A stretch of 64,000 bases of DNA from DYEP01 sp040755615. GTDB lineage: Bacteria > Bacillota > Sulfobacillia > DUSP01 > DYEP01. The notes under the pieces were generated by a model. That model did not search any database. It was not told where the DNA came from and worked only from the letters and a program-made list of their open reading frames with translations. Shown piece by piece: positions 1 through 7,481 of this stretch (positions are counted from its first letter, which is position 1; each line of letters opens with the position of its first letter). The DNA lies in NCBI GenBank assembly GCA_040755615.1, contig JBFMAL010000003.1, forward strand, positions 1 to 64,000, written 5' to 3'. The translations under genes were made by a program, and so were the position numbers.

Positions 1-38
1 CGAGCTTCCCACAGTTGCTGTAATTCGGCTCTGGTCAT
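1..38 (-). CDS. IS66 accessory protein (TnpA/TnpB-type), N-terminus only
   Basis: The ATG at 38-36 is preceded by GAGGAGG about 10 nt upstream. The visible residues MTRAELQQLWEAR match the usual opening of the small IS66 accessory proteins (M-T-x-x-E-L-Q-x-L-W-x-x-R), whose role is to assist transposition. The rest lies beyond the left edge, so intactness cannot be judged. Its leader of roughly 90 nt reaches the IS terminus. Confidence 0.55.
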   Translation of the reverse strand, partial: MTRAELQQLWEA

Positions 39-127
39 AAGGGGAAATCCTCCTCAGTTCATTTTCTGAGGAAGATTATCCCTTAAACTCGAGCGCAGTG
101 CCAAGGTGGGTTGTATTTGACGCTTAC
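1..127 (-). mobile_element. End of an IS66-family insertion sequence (partial)
   Basis: Read on the minus strand, the segment begins GTAAGCG (plus-strand CGCTTAC at 121-127), the terminal heptamer typical of IS66-family inverted repeats. It then runs about 90 nt to a Shine-Dalgarno and an ATG that starts an IS66 accessory-type protein leaving the left window edge. Position 127 falls directly against the broken 5' end of a BPL_N-like gene, so the element probably inserted into that gene. The other end and any 8-bp target duplication (128-135 would be one copy) are outside the window. The family assignment rests on the terminus plus the first 13 residues only. Confidence 0.7.
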
Positions 128-754
128 TTGTGAACTACTATAACCGTACTAACAACATCGCGAGGGACGCCGTGAAGAGTTTTATCAGTGCGGGACGCGG
201 CTACGTGGAGACCGGTGCAAACAGCATCGGCATGGCCAGTGGTTGCGGCATTCTGGACATCAGCTACTCCTCCGGCGGTTCCGACGCCAACGGGATTATC
301 AGGGTTACCCACGACCCGGACTGCATCGTAACTGCGAACTACCCAAGAGAGAGCTACGGTTTTGTCTTCCGCCCTGGATGGATCACACATGCAGGTGCCG
401 GCGTCCAGGTAGCGGCCTCCATTGTCGATAGCCCGGACTTCTTGATGGGAACACTGGAAGAATCGGAGTAACGCCCAGGGTAGCCCCGCAATAGTATACG
501 GCGGTTACGGTGATGGCATGGCGGTGGTGTTTGGGACGGAGACCGTGTTCCGGGCGCATCCGGAATACTTCTTCCGTCAGGTCGCAAACAGCATTTTCTT
601 ACTCTCAGATAACCTCCCAGAACGGAGGGCGGAATCGCGGTCGCCCCTCGTTATCGTACATCCCGGAGTGCTCTTGAGAAACAAGGCTTTTCTCCCTTCT
701 ACTTGTAGCAGGCTGCCCGGAGCATGCGACAAACTTTGTCAGCGTTCGGCTTGA
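128..754 (+). pseudogene. BPL_N-type (biotin-protein-ligase-like) glutamine-amidotransferase-fold protein, 5'-truncated and frameshifted
   Basis: The frame opens immediately after the IS66 terminus and lacks its N-terminal part. The first segment (130-471) has the GRGYVETGANSIGMASGC stretch that resembles the nucleophile-elbow strand of BPL_N proteins (normally GGGYLGICAGAYLA), followed by a region with the usual later BPL_N features, including RPGWITHAGAGV. It is interrupted near 465. Another frame then continues with PAIVYGGYGDGMAVVFG and a histidine-proline-like HPEYFF segment, the normal end of the domain. The probable true end is near 610-750. No signal peptide remains. Truncation, frameshift and the position against an IS end all argue for a dead gene. 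Confidence 0.6.
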
Positions 755-872
755 TCTCGATATGCTGGTTCTCATTGTTCCGAAGGAAATCTGGCCAATC
801 CTGGAGCCATAACTGTTCGTAAATGGGGAAGCAAGGGTAAGTCGTGAAATTAACACGGGGAGGTATAGCACA

Positions 873-1928
873 ATGTTCATCTCAAAGAGTCTAGTTTGTA
901 CTATCTTGGCTGCGTTATTGTGCGTTACACTGGCAATCCCTGTAGCAGCCCTGCCTGAACAGACTAATGCGGCACACAAGGTGCTCGCAATTTCCTTCAC
1001 GGGAGCGGTAGCCTGGAATCACGCATATCATCTATCCGAAGTCATTGGAAGCCGGCAGCCGGAACGCAGGCTGAGACAAACGCTGCCGAGTACATCAGGG
1101 CTTAGTTCGAAGCCATGGCACTCGAAGTCTTGATCCAGCCGTTCTCCTACGTGAGAAGAGGGACCACGCATCACTCGCAGAATGTCGTGGCCACAAAACC
1201 CGGTCGGAGCGAGATGACAGTCATTATCGGCGCCCACTATGACTCCGTTTCACGGGGTAAGGGCGCCGGCGAGAACGCCACAGGCGTCGGGGTCATGCTG
1301 GAAGCGGCATCCCTCCTGAAGAACGTGCCCACCTACGCGACAGTGAAGTTCGTAGCATGGGGCGCTGAGGAGGCGGGACTCCGTGGATCATACTATTACG
1401 TGAGCCAGATGTCTCAAGAGGAAATCTGCGCGACGGTCGCCTACATCAACCTGGACATGGTCGGTATATGGGATCATTTCCACGTGTACGCGGCCCGCAA
1501 CGGCGACACATGGGTCAGGGACATGGCTCTCGAAATAGGCAGAAACCAAGGCATGGATATACGGACGACCCCGGCCACCCCTCCTGGGTCGGCTTTACAG
1601 GTGACTGGAGCAATCACGTGGCATTCTGTAACGTGGGTATCCCCGTAGCTACTTCGAGTGGTGGAACTGGGAGAAGTATCCGTATGACATGGACGGCGTG
1701 GGAACTGGTCTTTACGGGGACATCTACCACACTGACCCTGATACCATCACCATGGTCCATTTGGAGAAGCTAATACTCACAGGCAAGGTCGTTACGCCCC
1801 TGGTGTACGAGCTTGCTAGGACGCCCCTTCCAAACCTCGACTCAAACGGCCTTGGCAAGCGGCTCAACAGGTACGTATCTATCAAAACCCCTGTTATGAT
1901 CCGCTCGGGAAGCCTCGTAGCGGACTGA
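873..1928 (+). pseudogene. Secreted M28-family metallopeptidase (aminopeptidase Y type), multiply disrupted
   Basis: The reading starts with a signal peptide (MFISKSLVCTILAALLCVTL). M28 landmarks follow in order: GAHYDSV with the first metal-binding His, GENATGV where the bridging Asp of the usual ND(N/D)ASG is replaced by Glu, WGAEEAGLRGS with the catalytic/metal Glu pair, YINLDMVG with the next Asp, and NHVAFCNVGIP with the last His. Lesions are a shift near 1050, an in-frame TAG at 1103-1105 (RA-stop-FEAM, plausibly a former CAG), and shifts near 1600 and 1680. That combination is not explained by one sequencing error. In life it would have released amino acids from extracellular peptides. 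Confidence 0.8.
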
Positions 1929-1940
1929 GGCGCGCGTCTT

Positions 1941-1978
1941 AGAAGGCCGGGGTCGGCTCCTTGATGCCCCGGCCTTCT
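1941..1978 (+). terminator. Perfect 12-bp inverted repeat, likely terminator
   Basis: AGAAGGCCGGGG (1941-1952) and CCCCGGCCTTCT (1967-1978) are exact complements around a 14-nt loop, 13 nt after the stop of the M28 remnant. Only a weak T-rich tail follows (CTGCTT). Because the arms also begin and end with AGA/TCT it may act in both directions, but the minus-strand gene ending at 2088 is more than 100 nt away. Confidence 0.55.
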
Positions 1979-2087
1979 GCTTACGCCCAAATGATGTGCG
2001 ACGCTCGGGAGACATCAGAGCGTCGTATTCGGCAGAGATCACCTACCAAAACAACAGCCGATCCTATGTTCCCCGCGCTACCGTGCG

Positions 2088-3224
2088 TCAGGGTAAGGTT
2101 TTCAGGAATTCACTCAACAACTGTAGTCCCGTCTTCAGCTTTTCGGTGTCATAGCCGAACCCGATCCGGAAATATCCCTCCATCTCAAAGCATGCGCCCG
2201 GAACTATAAGCACGCCCTTTTCTCTTACCAGGCGCTCGCCCCACTCCATGGAAGGAACCGAGGTGTCAAGCCTCGGGAAAGCCAGCACACCGCCCTTCGG
2301 AGGCACCATGCTGATTCGTGGGTTGTCGGAAACGAATTGCGACAGCAGCGCATAGTTTGTCCGAGATATGGCGAGGTTTCGTTCAAGCACTGCCTCCCTG
2401 TGGCGCAGGCCACTTAAAGCAATCCGTTCAGATATCCCCGCATTGCATATTGTAGTGTAGTCCCTCAGGTGCCAACAGTCTTTCACTACTTCGGGGTCTC
2501 CGCAGATCCATCCAATACGTAATCCTGACATGCCAAAGGCTTTGGACATGTCGCTTACACTAATGCCTCGTGGGTACACATCGAAGATACGTGGGGTCTC
2601 GTCTTCGCCAGACAGATTCAGCCCCTTGAACACTTCGTCTGAAAGTACCCAGGCCCCTACACTGTCAGCCACCTCACATATTTCCTTCAGCATGTCGGGA
2701 GTAATAATGGAACCTGTAGGGTTATGGGGGTGAGTGATCACGATAAGACGGGTCCTATCACTGACCAGCCTGCGGAGTTCATCAATGTCAGGTAACCAAT
2801 TGTTCTCCTCCCTCAACCTCCAGGGGCGGAATGTGGCGCCGAATGCTTGCGGTAACTCATAGTGCTGGTTGTACGTGGGAAACTCAGTGATCACCTCATC
2901 ACCCGGCTGTATCAAAGTGGCAAACAGCAAAAAGTTCGCCTCGCTCGCGCCTGCCGTTACAAGGACATTGAGATCGGGGTCAGCCTGACGGTACAAGCTC
3001 GAAATCTCCCTGCGGAGATCTTCTGAACCGTTGCTCTCGGTGTAGCCGAGCCTGTACCCGAGCACACGCTGATCAAGATTCTCAAGGCTGCTCCGTAAAT
3101 CGGGGTCCCACGTAAGCAACTCCTTCAGGGATACAGGCGATGCACAGCTTTCGGCAATGTTGTAATTCGCAACGAACTCCCATTTCCCAAACCATTGTTC
3201 AATCTTAAAAGGCGCAAATCTCAC
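2088..3224 (-). CDS. PLP-dependent aminotransferase, class I/II (fold type I)
   Basis: Protein of 378 residues. The GTG start at 3224 is chosen because GAGGAGGAAG lies 7 nt upstream; the longer open frame to 3290 has no site. The fold-type I layout is complete: ITHPHNPTG in the mid-region, LSDEVFKGL with the PLP-pyridine Asp, and SVSDMSKAFGMSGLRIGW carrying the Schiff-base Lys and phosphate-binding Arg. The N-terminus (FAPFKIEQWFGKWEF) resembles a subgroup annotated as capreomycidine-synthase-like (VioD family), but most such homologues are of unknown substrate, so only aminotransferase or C-S/C-N lyase chemistry is claimed. It appears monocistronic, with no pathway partners. Confidence 0.85.
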   Translation of the reverse strand: MRFAPFKIEQWFGKWEFVANYNIAESCASPVSLKELLTWDPDLRSSLENLDQRVLGYRLGYTESNGSEDLRREISSLYRQADPDLNVLVTAGASEANFLLFATLIQPGDEVITEFPTYNQHYELPQAFGATFRPWRLREENNWLPDIDELRRLVSDRTRLIVITHPHNPTGSIITPDMLKEICEVADSVGAWVLSDEVFKGLNLSGEDETPRIFDVYPRGISVSDMSKAFGMSGLRIGWICGDPEVVKDCWHLRDYTTICNAGISERIALSGLRHREAVLERNLAISRTNYALLSQFVSDNPRISMVPPKGGVLAFPRLDTSVPSMEWGERLVREKGVLIVPGACFEMEGYFRIGFGYDTEKLKTGLQLLSEFLKTLP

Positions 3225-3432
3225 GGCTTTCTTCCTCCTCTGATACCTGTGACACCGGACTGCCCCAACAGCCCGGGAGCGTGACACCACAGACTCATTA
3301 GTTTTGCAAGGGCCATCATGGTTCCTTCTTGAGCATTCTTTGATCCGGTCACAGATATCCTCGCAGTCAAATTGCGGCTAGAAGCTCTGTTCGACACTGA
3401 AACGCTGAACCCTGTTGACGAGCAAATGGCAA

Positions 3433-3458
3433 ACGACCCTGACCAGTGTCAGGGTCGT
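3433..3458 (-). terminator. Terminator of the CAP-domain gene
   Basis: ACGACCCTGAC (3433-3443) and GTCAGGGTCGT (3448-3458) form a perfect 11-bp stem with a CAGT loop. On the minus strand it is followed by TTTGCCATTTGC, 28 nt after the stop codon of the CAP-domain gene. Confidence 0.75.
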
Positions 3459-3485
3459 CCTGGCGGGGGCCTATTCCGGGTTCAC

Positions 3486-4154
3486 TTAGTTCCCTATGAA
3501 CATCTGTGTTATCATCAGGCCGTAGGCTCCACCCCTGATGATTCCTATACCGACATGGGTGTAGGCGGGGTTCAGGATGTTCCTCCTGTGGCCATCGCTG
3601 TTCATCAAGGCAAGGTGTGCTCTTTCAACCGTGGAAGCGCCTGCGATATTCTCTCCGGCGGTGCGGTAGCTGATACCCGCAGCCCTCATCATGTCAAACG
3701 GTGAACCATAGGTGGGAGATATGTGCGAGAAGTAATTGTTCTGGATCATATCCCGGCTCTTCTTTCTGGCCAGTTCGGTCAGACCTGCGTGCGCAATCAA
3801 CGGTCTTAGGCCCTGCTTTTGTCTTTCAGCGTTCACCAGGTTCAGCATTTGCTGCTCTTCGGCAGCCAATCCGACAGACGGTGGCGAGCTCGGAGCAGGT
3901 ATCGGTGCAGGTGCAGGGGCAGACTGCGGAGCTGGTTGCGGAACAGGTTGAGGCGTGGTAGTGGTCGTTCTGGGCGTACTATACTGGATGACAGTGATCT
4001 GCCTGCCGTTTATGTAGTACGTATACCGGTAAGTTACGGTTGAACCCGAAGAACGGTAGTACGTGTAGGTAGTAGCTCCTGCAGTTGCCGGAATCAGCAG
4101 CAAGACCAAGAGGCACGTCAATGTTGTGATCAGCAGAATCTTTCTCACTTTCAT
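3486..4154 (-). CDS. Secreted CAP-domain (SCP/PR1, YkwD-like) protein
   Basis: Protein of 222 residues, with a site AAGGGGGAG upstream of the ATG. Residues 1-27 are a signal peptide (KILLITTLTCLLVLLLIP). Next comes a Tyr/Thr-rich stretch (about 28-62) and a Pro/Ala/Gln-rich linker (about 65-95). The CAP domain then runs to the C-terminus, with LVNAERQKQGL, the FSHISPTYGSPFDMM segment, AGENIA, and the HRRNILNPAYTHVGIG core. The conserved His and Glu positions of the CAP cavity are present. Such proteins are common in spore-formers as exported or spore-coat-associated factors of unknown activity. The gene has its own terminator and no operon partner. Confidence 0.88.
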   Translation of the reverse strand: MKVRKILLITTLTCLLVLLLIPATAGATTYTYYRSSGSTVTYRYTYYINGRQITVIQYSTPRTTTTTPQPVPQPAPQSAPAPAPIPAPSSPPSVGLAAEEQQMLNLVNAERQKQGLRPLIAHAGLTELARKKSRDMIQNNYFSHISPTYGSPFDMMRAAGISYRTAGENIAGASTVERAHLALMNSDGHRRNILNPAYTHVGIGIIRGGAYGLMITQMFIGN

Positions 4155-4247
4155 GTTTCTCCCCCTTTTGAATCAAGTTTCCAAGTATATCAATAATATT
4201 CCAATGCAGCGTGTTCAGGCAAGCGGGATTTTAGGCCCTGAGCAGGC

Positions 4248-4292
4248 CAATAAAAATAAGAACGGGCCTTATGTTAACAACTCGCGGCCCGT
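4248..4292 (-). terminator. Intrinsic terminator after the 76-codon gene
   Basis: ACGGGCC (4262-4268) pairs with GGCCCGT (4286-4292) across a 17-nt loop. On the minus strand the stem is followed by the T-rich run CTTATTTTTATT. It sits 45 nt downstream of the stop at 4337, supporting that open frame as a transcribed gene at the end of the HD-GYP/PPC transcript. Confidence 0.75.
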
Positions 4293-4336
4293 CCTGCCAG
4301 ATCAACCTGTTTTCTCCATCTAAGCCTGCTCTGGGT

Positions 4337-4567
4337 TTATTTTCCCTTCCGTTCGTGCGGAGAAGACTCTGACGCCACTTCTTGCAGGTATTGTGCTCTT
4401 CTCCTCTGCTCGTCAAATCCCAACCAATGAAAGAGCATGGGTATTTCCACGTATTCGGTATCATCCCCAGTGTCTACAAGTAGATCCTCACCTTTGTCCC
4501 TGAACTCGATGACAGCCACCCCCCGGGTTAATTCTATCCAAGAGGTTAAGTCGCAATTCTCTGACAA
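4337..4567 (-). CDS. Small protein of unknown function
   Basis: Up to 76 residues from a TTG at 4567; the site is poor and the exact start is uncertain. The sequence is acidic and hydrophilic at its centre (GEDLLVDTGDDTEYVEIPML), with a basic tail ending ERKGK. I recognise no domain and no signal peptide or membrane segment. It lies 39 nt after the PPC-domain gene on the same strand and just before a good terminator, so it is probably the last cistron of that operon. It could alternatively be a chance frame. Confidence 0.5.
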   Translation of the reverse strand: MSENCDLTSWIELTRGVAVIEFRDKGEDLLVDTGDDTEYVEIPMLFHWLGFDEQRRRAQYLQEVASESSPHERKGK

Positions 4568-4605
4568 TAGTGATCTTACGCGGTGGAAGCTGTGGATGTT
4601 ACCAG

Positions 4606-5034
4606 TCAGGTGAGTTGCCAGAGCGACAAGCCCGTGTCGTCGTCAAATCCCCTCTCGAGCACCGGTCCATCAAACTCGAAAACCATGTACTCGCACGCGA
4701 ACACCTCGGTACCCGGCAGTAGGTGACCACCGAAAGCTCTGCCCTCACTGTCTCCGAGAGTCACGTGACAGTGGACCATCAGTTTGCCGTCTTTGCGCGA
4801 GATGTTTCCAACCCCGGACAGGATCTCAAGGTGTCGGGGATACTTGATTTCCAAGTACTCCCTTTTGTCCTGATCGTAGTATCCCACCGTCGCCGACCTT
4901 AATGCTCCGATAAGAGTGAGCGAGCCCATCGTGACTTGGGCCTCCTTTAGCGCCGCCTCGAGAGACAGCAAAAGGTCGTCCCCTGGTTTCAGACGACCCA
5001 TGAACACCCGTTTCACTCCGTATTCCTTCACCAT
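4606..5034 (-). CDS. PPC (DUF296) domain protein
   Basis: Protein of 142 residues, essentially one PPC domain from end to end. Visible are the LKPGDDLLLSLEAALKE helix, GSLTLIGAL, the metal-binding-type HCHVTLGD strand, and GGHLLPGTEVFACEYMVFE, all standard for this trimeric fold. In plants and some bacteria PPC domains occur with AT-hook DNA-binding segments; none is present here, so DNA binding is not implied. The ATG overlaps the stop of the upstream HD-GYP gene by 7 nt, suggesting translational coupling and a shared signalling or regulatory role. Confidence 0.85.
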   Translation of the reverse strand: MVKEYGVKRVFMGRLKPGDDLLLSLEAALKEAQVTMGSLTLIGALRSATVGYYDQDKREYLEIKYPRHLEILSGVGNISRKDGKLMVHCHVTLGDSEGRAFGGHLLPGTEVFACEYMVFEFDGPVLERGFDDDTGLSLWQLT

Positions 5035-6176
5035 GTCCGCCTCCTTTCTAGCCCCCCCTTGGCCAGAGATTCAGGCTGGTTCCTTAGCTGGATCTGCTGT
5101 TCGACTTTCTCAGGATACCTGTCCATCACGGCTTCGATCGTTACCCCGGAGGACGGGTCTGCAGTCAAGTCGTAGGGTTCCACGAGTTCCAGCTTGTCAT
5201 CGGTAACTACCCTGACAAGCGGATAGAGTGGTTGCCGGGGGGTCTGTTTTATCACAACGCCGACCTGGCCCGTTGAAAGCCTGACCAGCGTGCCTGCAGG
5301 GTACGGGGCAATTTTCTCAAGGAGTACCTTGATGACTTTCGGGTCGAATTCCTCCTTCGCCTCATCACGGATGAACTCTATGGCGTTGTGGGGCAGCATA
5401 GCAGCACGGTAGACCCGATCGCTTGTCATCGCATCGTAAACATCGGCTACCGCTGTGATCCGCCCGTGAAGATGGATGGCCTCGCCCACTAGGCCATCCG
5501 GGTATCCTCCTCCATTGTACCTCTCGTGGTGCTGCAGCGCAACGCAGGCGCTCTCCATAGGCATTCCAAAGTGGTTGCTCAATATGTCATACCCGTACAT
5601 CGTGTGTAGTTTTACCCTGGCGAACTCGTCAGGGGACAGACGCGACGGTTTTAAGAGTATGGAGCGTTCCACTTTGGCCTTTCCGATGTCATGGAGTATA
5701 GCGCCTACACCCAGGTTCTTAAGTCGGCTCTTGTCCAGTTTGAGCGCGGAGCCGAGAATCAAAGCCAGGACGGAAACGTTCACACAATGCATGAACGTGT
5801 AGTCGTCTACACCTCTGAGTGTAGACAGCCCAAACACCATCTCGGATGAGTCGTTCAGGTCTTCTAAGATCTCGTCCACCACGCTCATCACCTGCGCAAG
5901 GTCGGCGCGCCTGCCCGCCGCGATGCTGGTGAGCGTCCGACTGATACACTGGGCCGCCCTGAGCCTGGTTTCCTCGTGAATGGCATCACCGGGTTCGATG
6001 TCGGGCACGATCTCGTTTTCAATGTAGATCCGCTTGTAGCCTCTGCGCAGCAGTGCCGACAGGTATCCCGCAGTAATAACAGTACCCTTCTGAAGCAGAA
6101 CTTTACCATCATCGGAGTATATTGTCTTGCCAAGTCTCTTGCCTATAACCCTGCTATCAAGCGGCAAAGTATACAT
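5028..6176 (-). CDS. HD-GYP domain protein (probable cyclic-di-nucleotide phosphodiesterase)
   Basis: Protein of 382 residues with CGGAGG placed 6-7 nt before the ATG. The N-terminal ~90 residues form the small DUF3391-like region often preceding this domain (MYTLPLDSRVIGKRLGKTIY). The catalytic HD-GYP domain occupies about 115-320, with AILHDIGKAK carrying the HD pair, a histidine cluster HHERYNGGGYPDGL containing the intact GYP, and the usual tail AKEEFDPKVIKVLLEKIAPYP. All signature residues are kept, so hydrolysis of c-di-GMP (or cGAMP) is expected. No receiver domain is present; the input presumably comes from the N-terminus. It overlaps and is co-transcribed with the PPC gene. Confidence 0.9.
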   Translation of the reverse strand: MYTLPLDSRVIGKRLGKTIYSDDGKVLLQKGTVITAGYLSALLRRGYKRIYIENEIVPDIEPGDAIHEETRLRAAQCISRTLTSIAAGRRADLAQVMSVVDEILEDLNDSSEMVFGLSTLRGVDDYTFMHCVNVSVLALILGSALKLDKSRLKNLGVGAILHDIGKAKVERSILLKPSRLSPDEFARVKLHTMYGYDILSNHFGMPMESACVALQHHERYNGGGYPDGLVGEAIHLHGRITAVADVYDAMTSDRVYRAAMLPHNAIEFIRDEAKEEFDPKVIKVLLEKIAPYPAGTLVRLSTGQVGVVIKQTPRQPLYPLVRVVTDDKLELVEPYDLTADPSSGVTIEAVMDRYPEKVEQQIQLRNQPESLAKGGLERRRTW

Positions 6177-6448
6177 CGCAAACCTCCGGTCGCTGGCCTC
6201 TCAGTTAACATATCGACATAGCCGGAGGAAAACTTAAGAATATCTCATTCGTTGTGCTCAAACAATGTCGAATGTAGGGGAAATTGCGCGCCTACCACTC
6301 TCCGCGCCCCATGCGCGCTGCAATCACTGAGCCCGGATCTCGAGTCCATCGCCAATCCGCTCTTGCCCACCGCGGGCCTTGCCGCAGGGCGGTGCCCCAC
6401 AAGGAAACATGTGACAGTCTTTGTGAGCACATCTTTCAACTGGTCCAC

Positions 6449-7360
6449 TCACTCGTTCAGGCCGCACTCCTGCGGCCGTCGCCCCGTCATCACGGGCTGG
6501 CTGGCGAACACTGCCAACCCGCAAACGACCAGCAACCCGCCTGTAATTACCCGCGCAGTTGGTACTTCGCCGAGCACGATCAGCCCAAGGAACGTGGCCC
6601 CCACGGGTTCACCCAAAACCGCCACGGAAATGAAGGCAGGACTGACAAACCCTAGCGCCCAATTGAACACGGTATGTCCAAGAAGCGTCGGAACCGCCGC
6701 TAACGCGACGAATATGACAAAAGTCCGGGCGGGGTAGTCGAAAATCCGGAGGCCGAGCGAGAGCGACACGATGAGCATAATCACGGCCGCGACCCAATAG
6801 ACCCCCGTGGTGTAAGTCCAGACCGAGACGCGCGCCCTTACGCTCCTACCCACCAGCAGGTATGCTGCCATGAACACAGCGCCCAGGAGCGCAAGAACAT
6901 CACCTGAGAAACTCTGCCCGTTTCCTGCATAGTGCCCAGCACCTATTATCGCCACGCCCACCAGCGCTGCCGCGGCTCCGCAAAGCGCCAAGCGGGTGTA
7001 TCTTTCCCCGTGTACTAAGTAATTGAAGAACAGGATACATACGGGGTGAAGTGACACGAGGGTAGTTGAGGCTGCGATAGTAGTGTTCTGAAGCGATAGG
7101 ATCCACGTGAGGAAATGAAGCGCCAAAAACAAGCCGCCAAACAGTCCACGCACTGTATCCGCGCGGCTCAGCTTCTTGATCTCTCCGTGGGACAGACGCA
7201 TCATGATGACTGACGTGAAAAGCGCACTAAACAGCATACGGTACAACACAACGACTGCAGCGTGGGCGTCCGCCATCTTGATGAGTACGGATGAAGTGGA
7301 AACCGAAAATACTCCGGCCAGCACCATTATGTACACCAGTCTGCTGCTGCTTGCTCTCAC
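6449..7360 (-). CDS. EamA-family (DMT superfamily) permease
   Basis: Protein of 303 residues. The GTG start at 7360 is chosen because AAGGAAGGGG lies 4-5 nt upstream; upstream in-frame codons encode non-conserved, hydrophilic sequence. It shows ten hydrophobic segments arranged as two five-helix EamA repeats, with the second repeat beginning near LLGAVFMAAYLLVGR and the typical end ITGGLLVVCGLAVFASQP. Members export amino acids, metabolites or nucleotide-sugar-like compounds; the substrate cannot be deduced. No partner genes lie adjacent. About 270 nt without a recognisable gene separates it from the HD-GYP promoter region. Confidence 0.87.
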   Translation of the reverse strand: MRASSSRLVYIMVLAGVFSVSTSSVLIKMADAHAAVVVLYRMLFSALFTSVIMMRLSHGEIKKLSRADTVRGLFGGLFLALHFLTWILSLQNTTIAASTTLVSLHPVCILFFNYLVHGERYTRLALCGAAAALVGVAIIGAGHYAGNGQSFSGDVLALLGAVFMAAYLLVGRSVRARVSVWTYTTGVYWVAAVIMLIVSLSLGLRIFDYPARTFVIFVALAAVPTLLGHTVFNWALGFVSPAFISVAVLGEPVGATFLGLIVLGEVPTARVITGGLLVVCGLAVFASQPVMTGRRPQECGLNE

Positions 7361-7442
7361 CGTACCCCTTCCTTGCACGCGCCATCTCACATTACAGTAT
7401 TTCGCTTGCTGGGGGTTGATCCCTGCACGCAAACATGGGAAA

Positions 7443-7464
7443 GGGACCGCAGCGCAGCGGTCCC
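7443..7464 (-). terminator. Hairpin after the SPOCS gene
   Basis: GGGACCGC (7443-7450) and GCGGTCCC (7457-7464) give an 8-bp GC-rich stem with a 6-nt loop, 18 nt past the stop at 7482. On the minus strand the tail is only moderately T-rich (TTTCCCATGTTT), so termination may be partial and the EamA gene could receive read-through. Confidence 0.55.
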
Positions 7465-7481
7465 CACCTTCGTTTATGCCG

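Noticed and set aside
2088..3224. Capreomycidine synthase (VioD) as specific function of the aminotransferase
   Set aside because: Only general similarity at the N-terminus; no peptide-antibiotic genes nearby.
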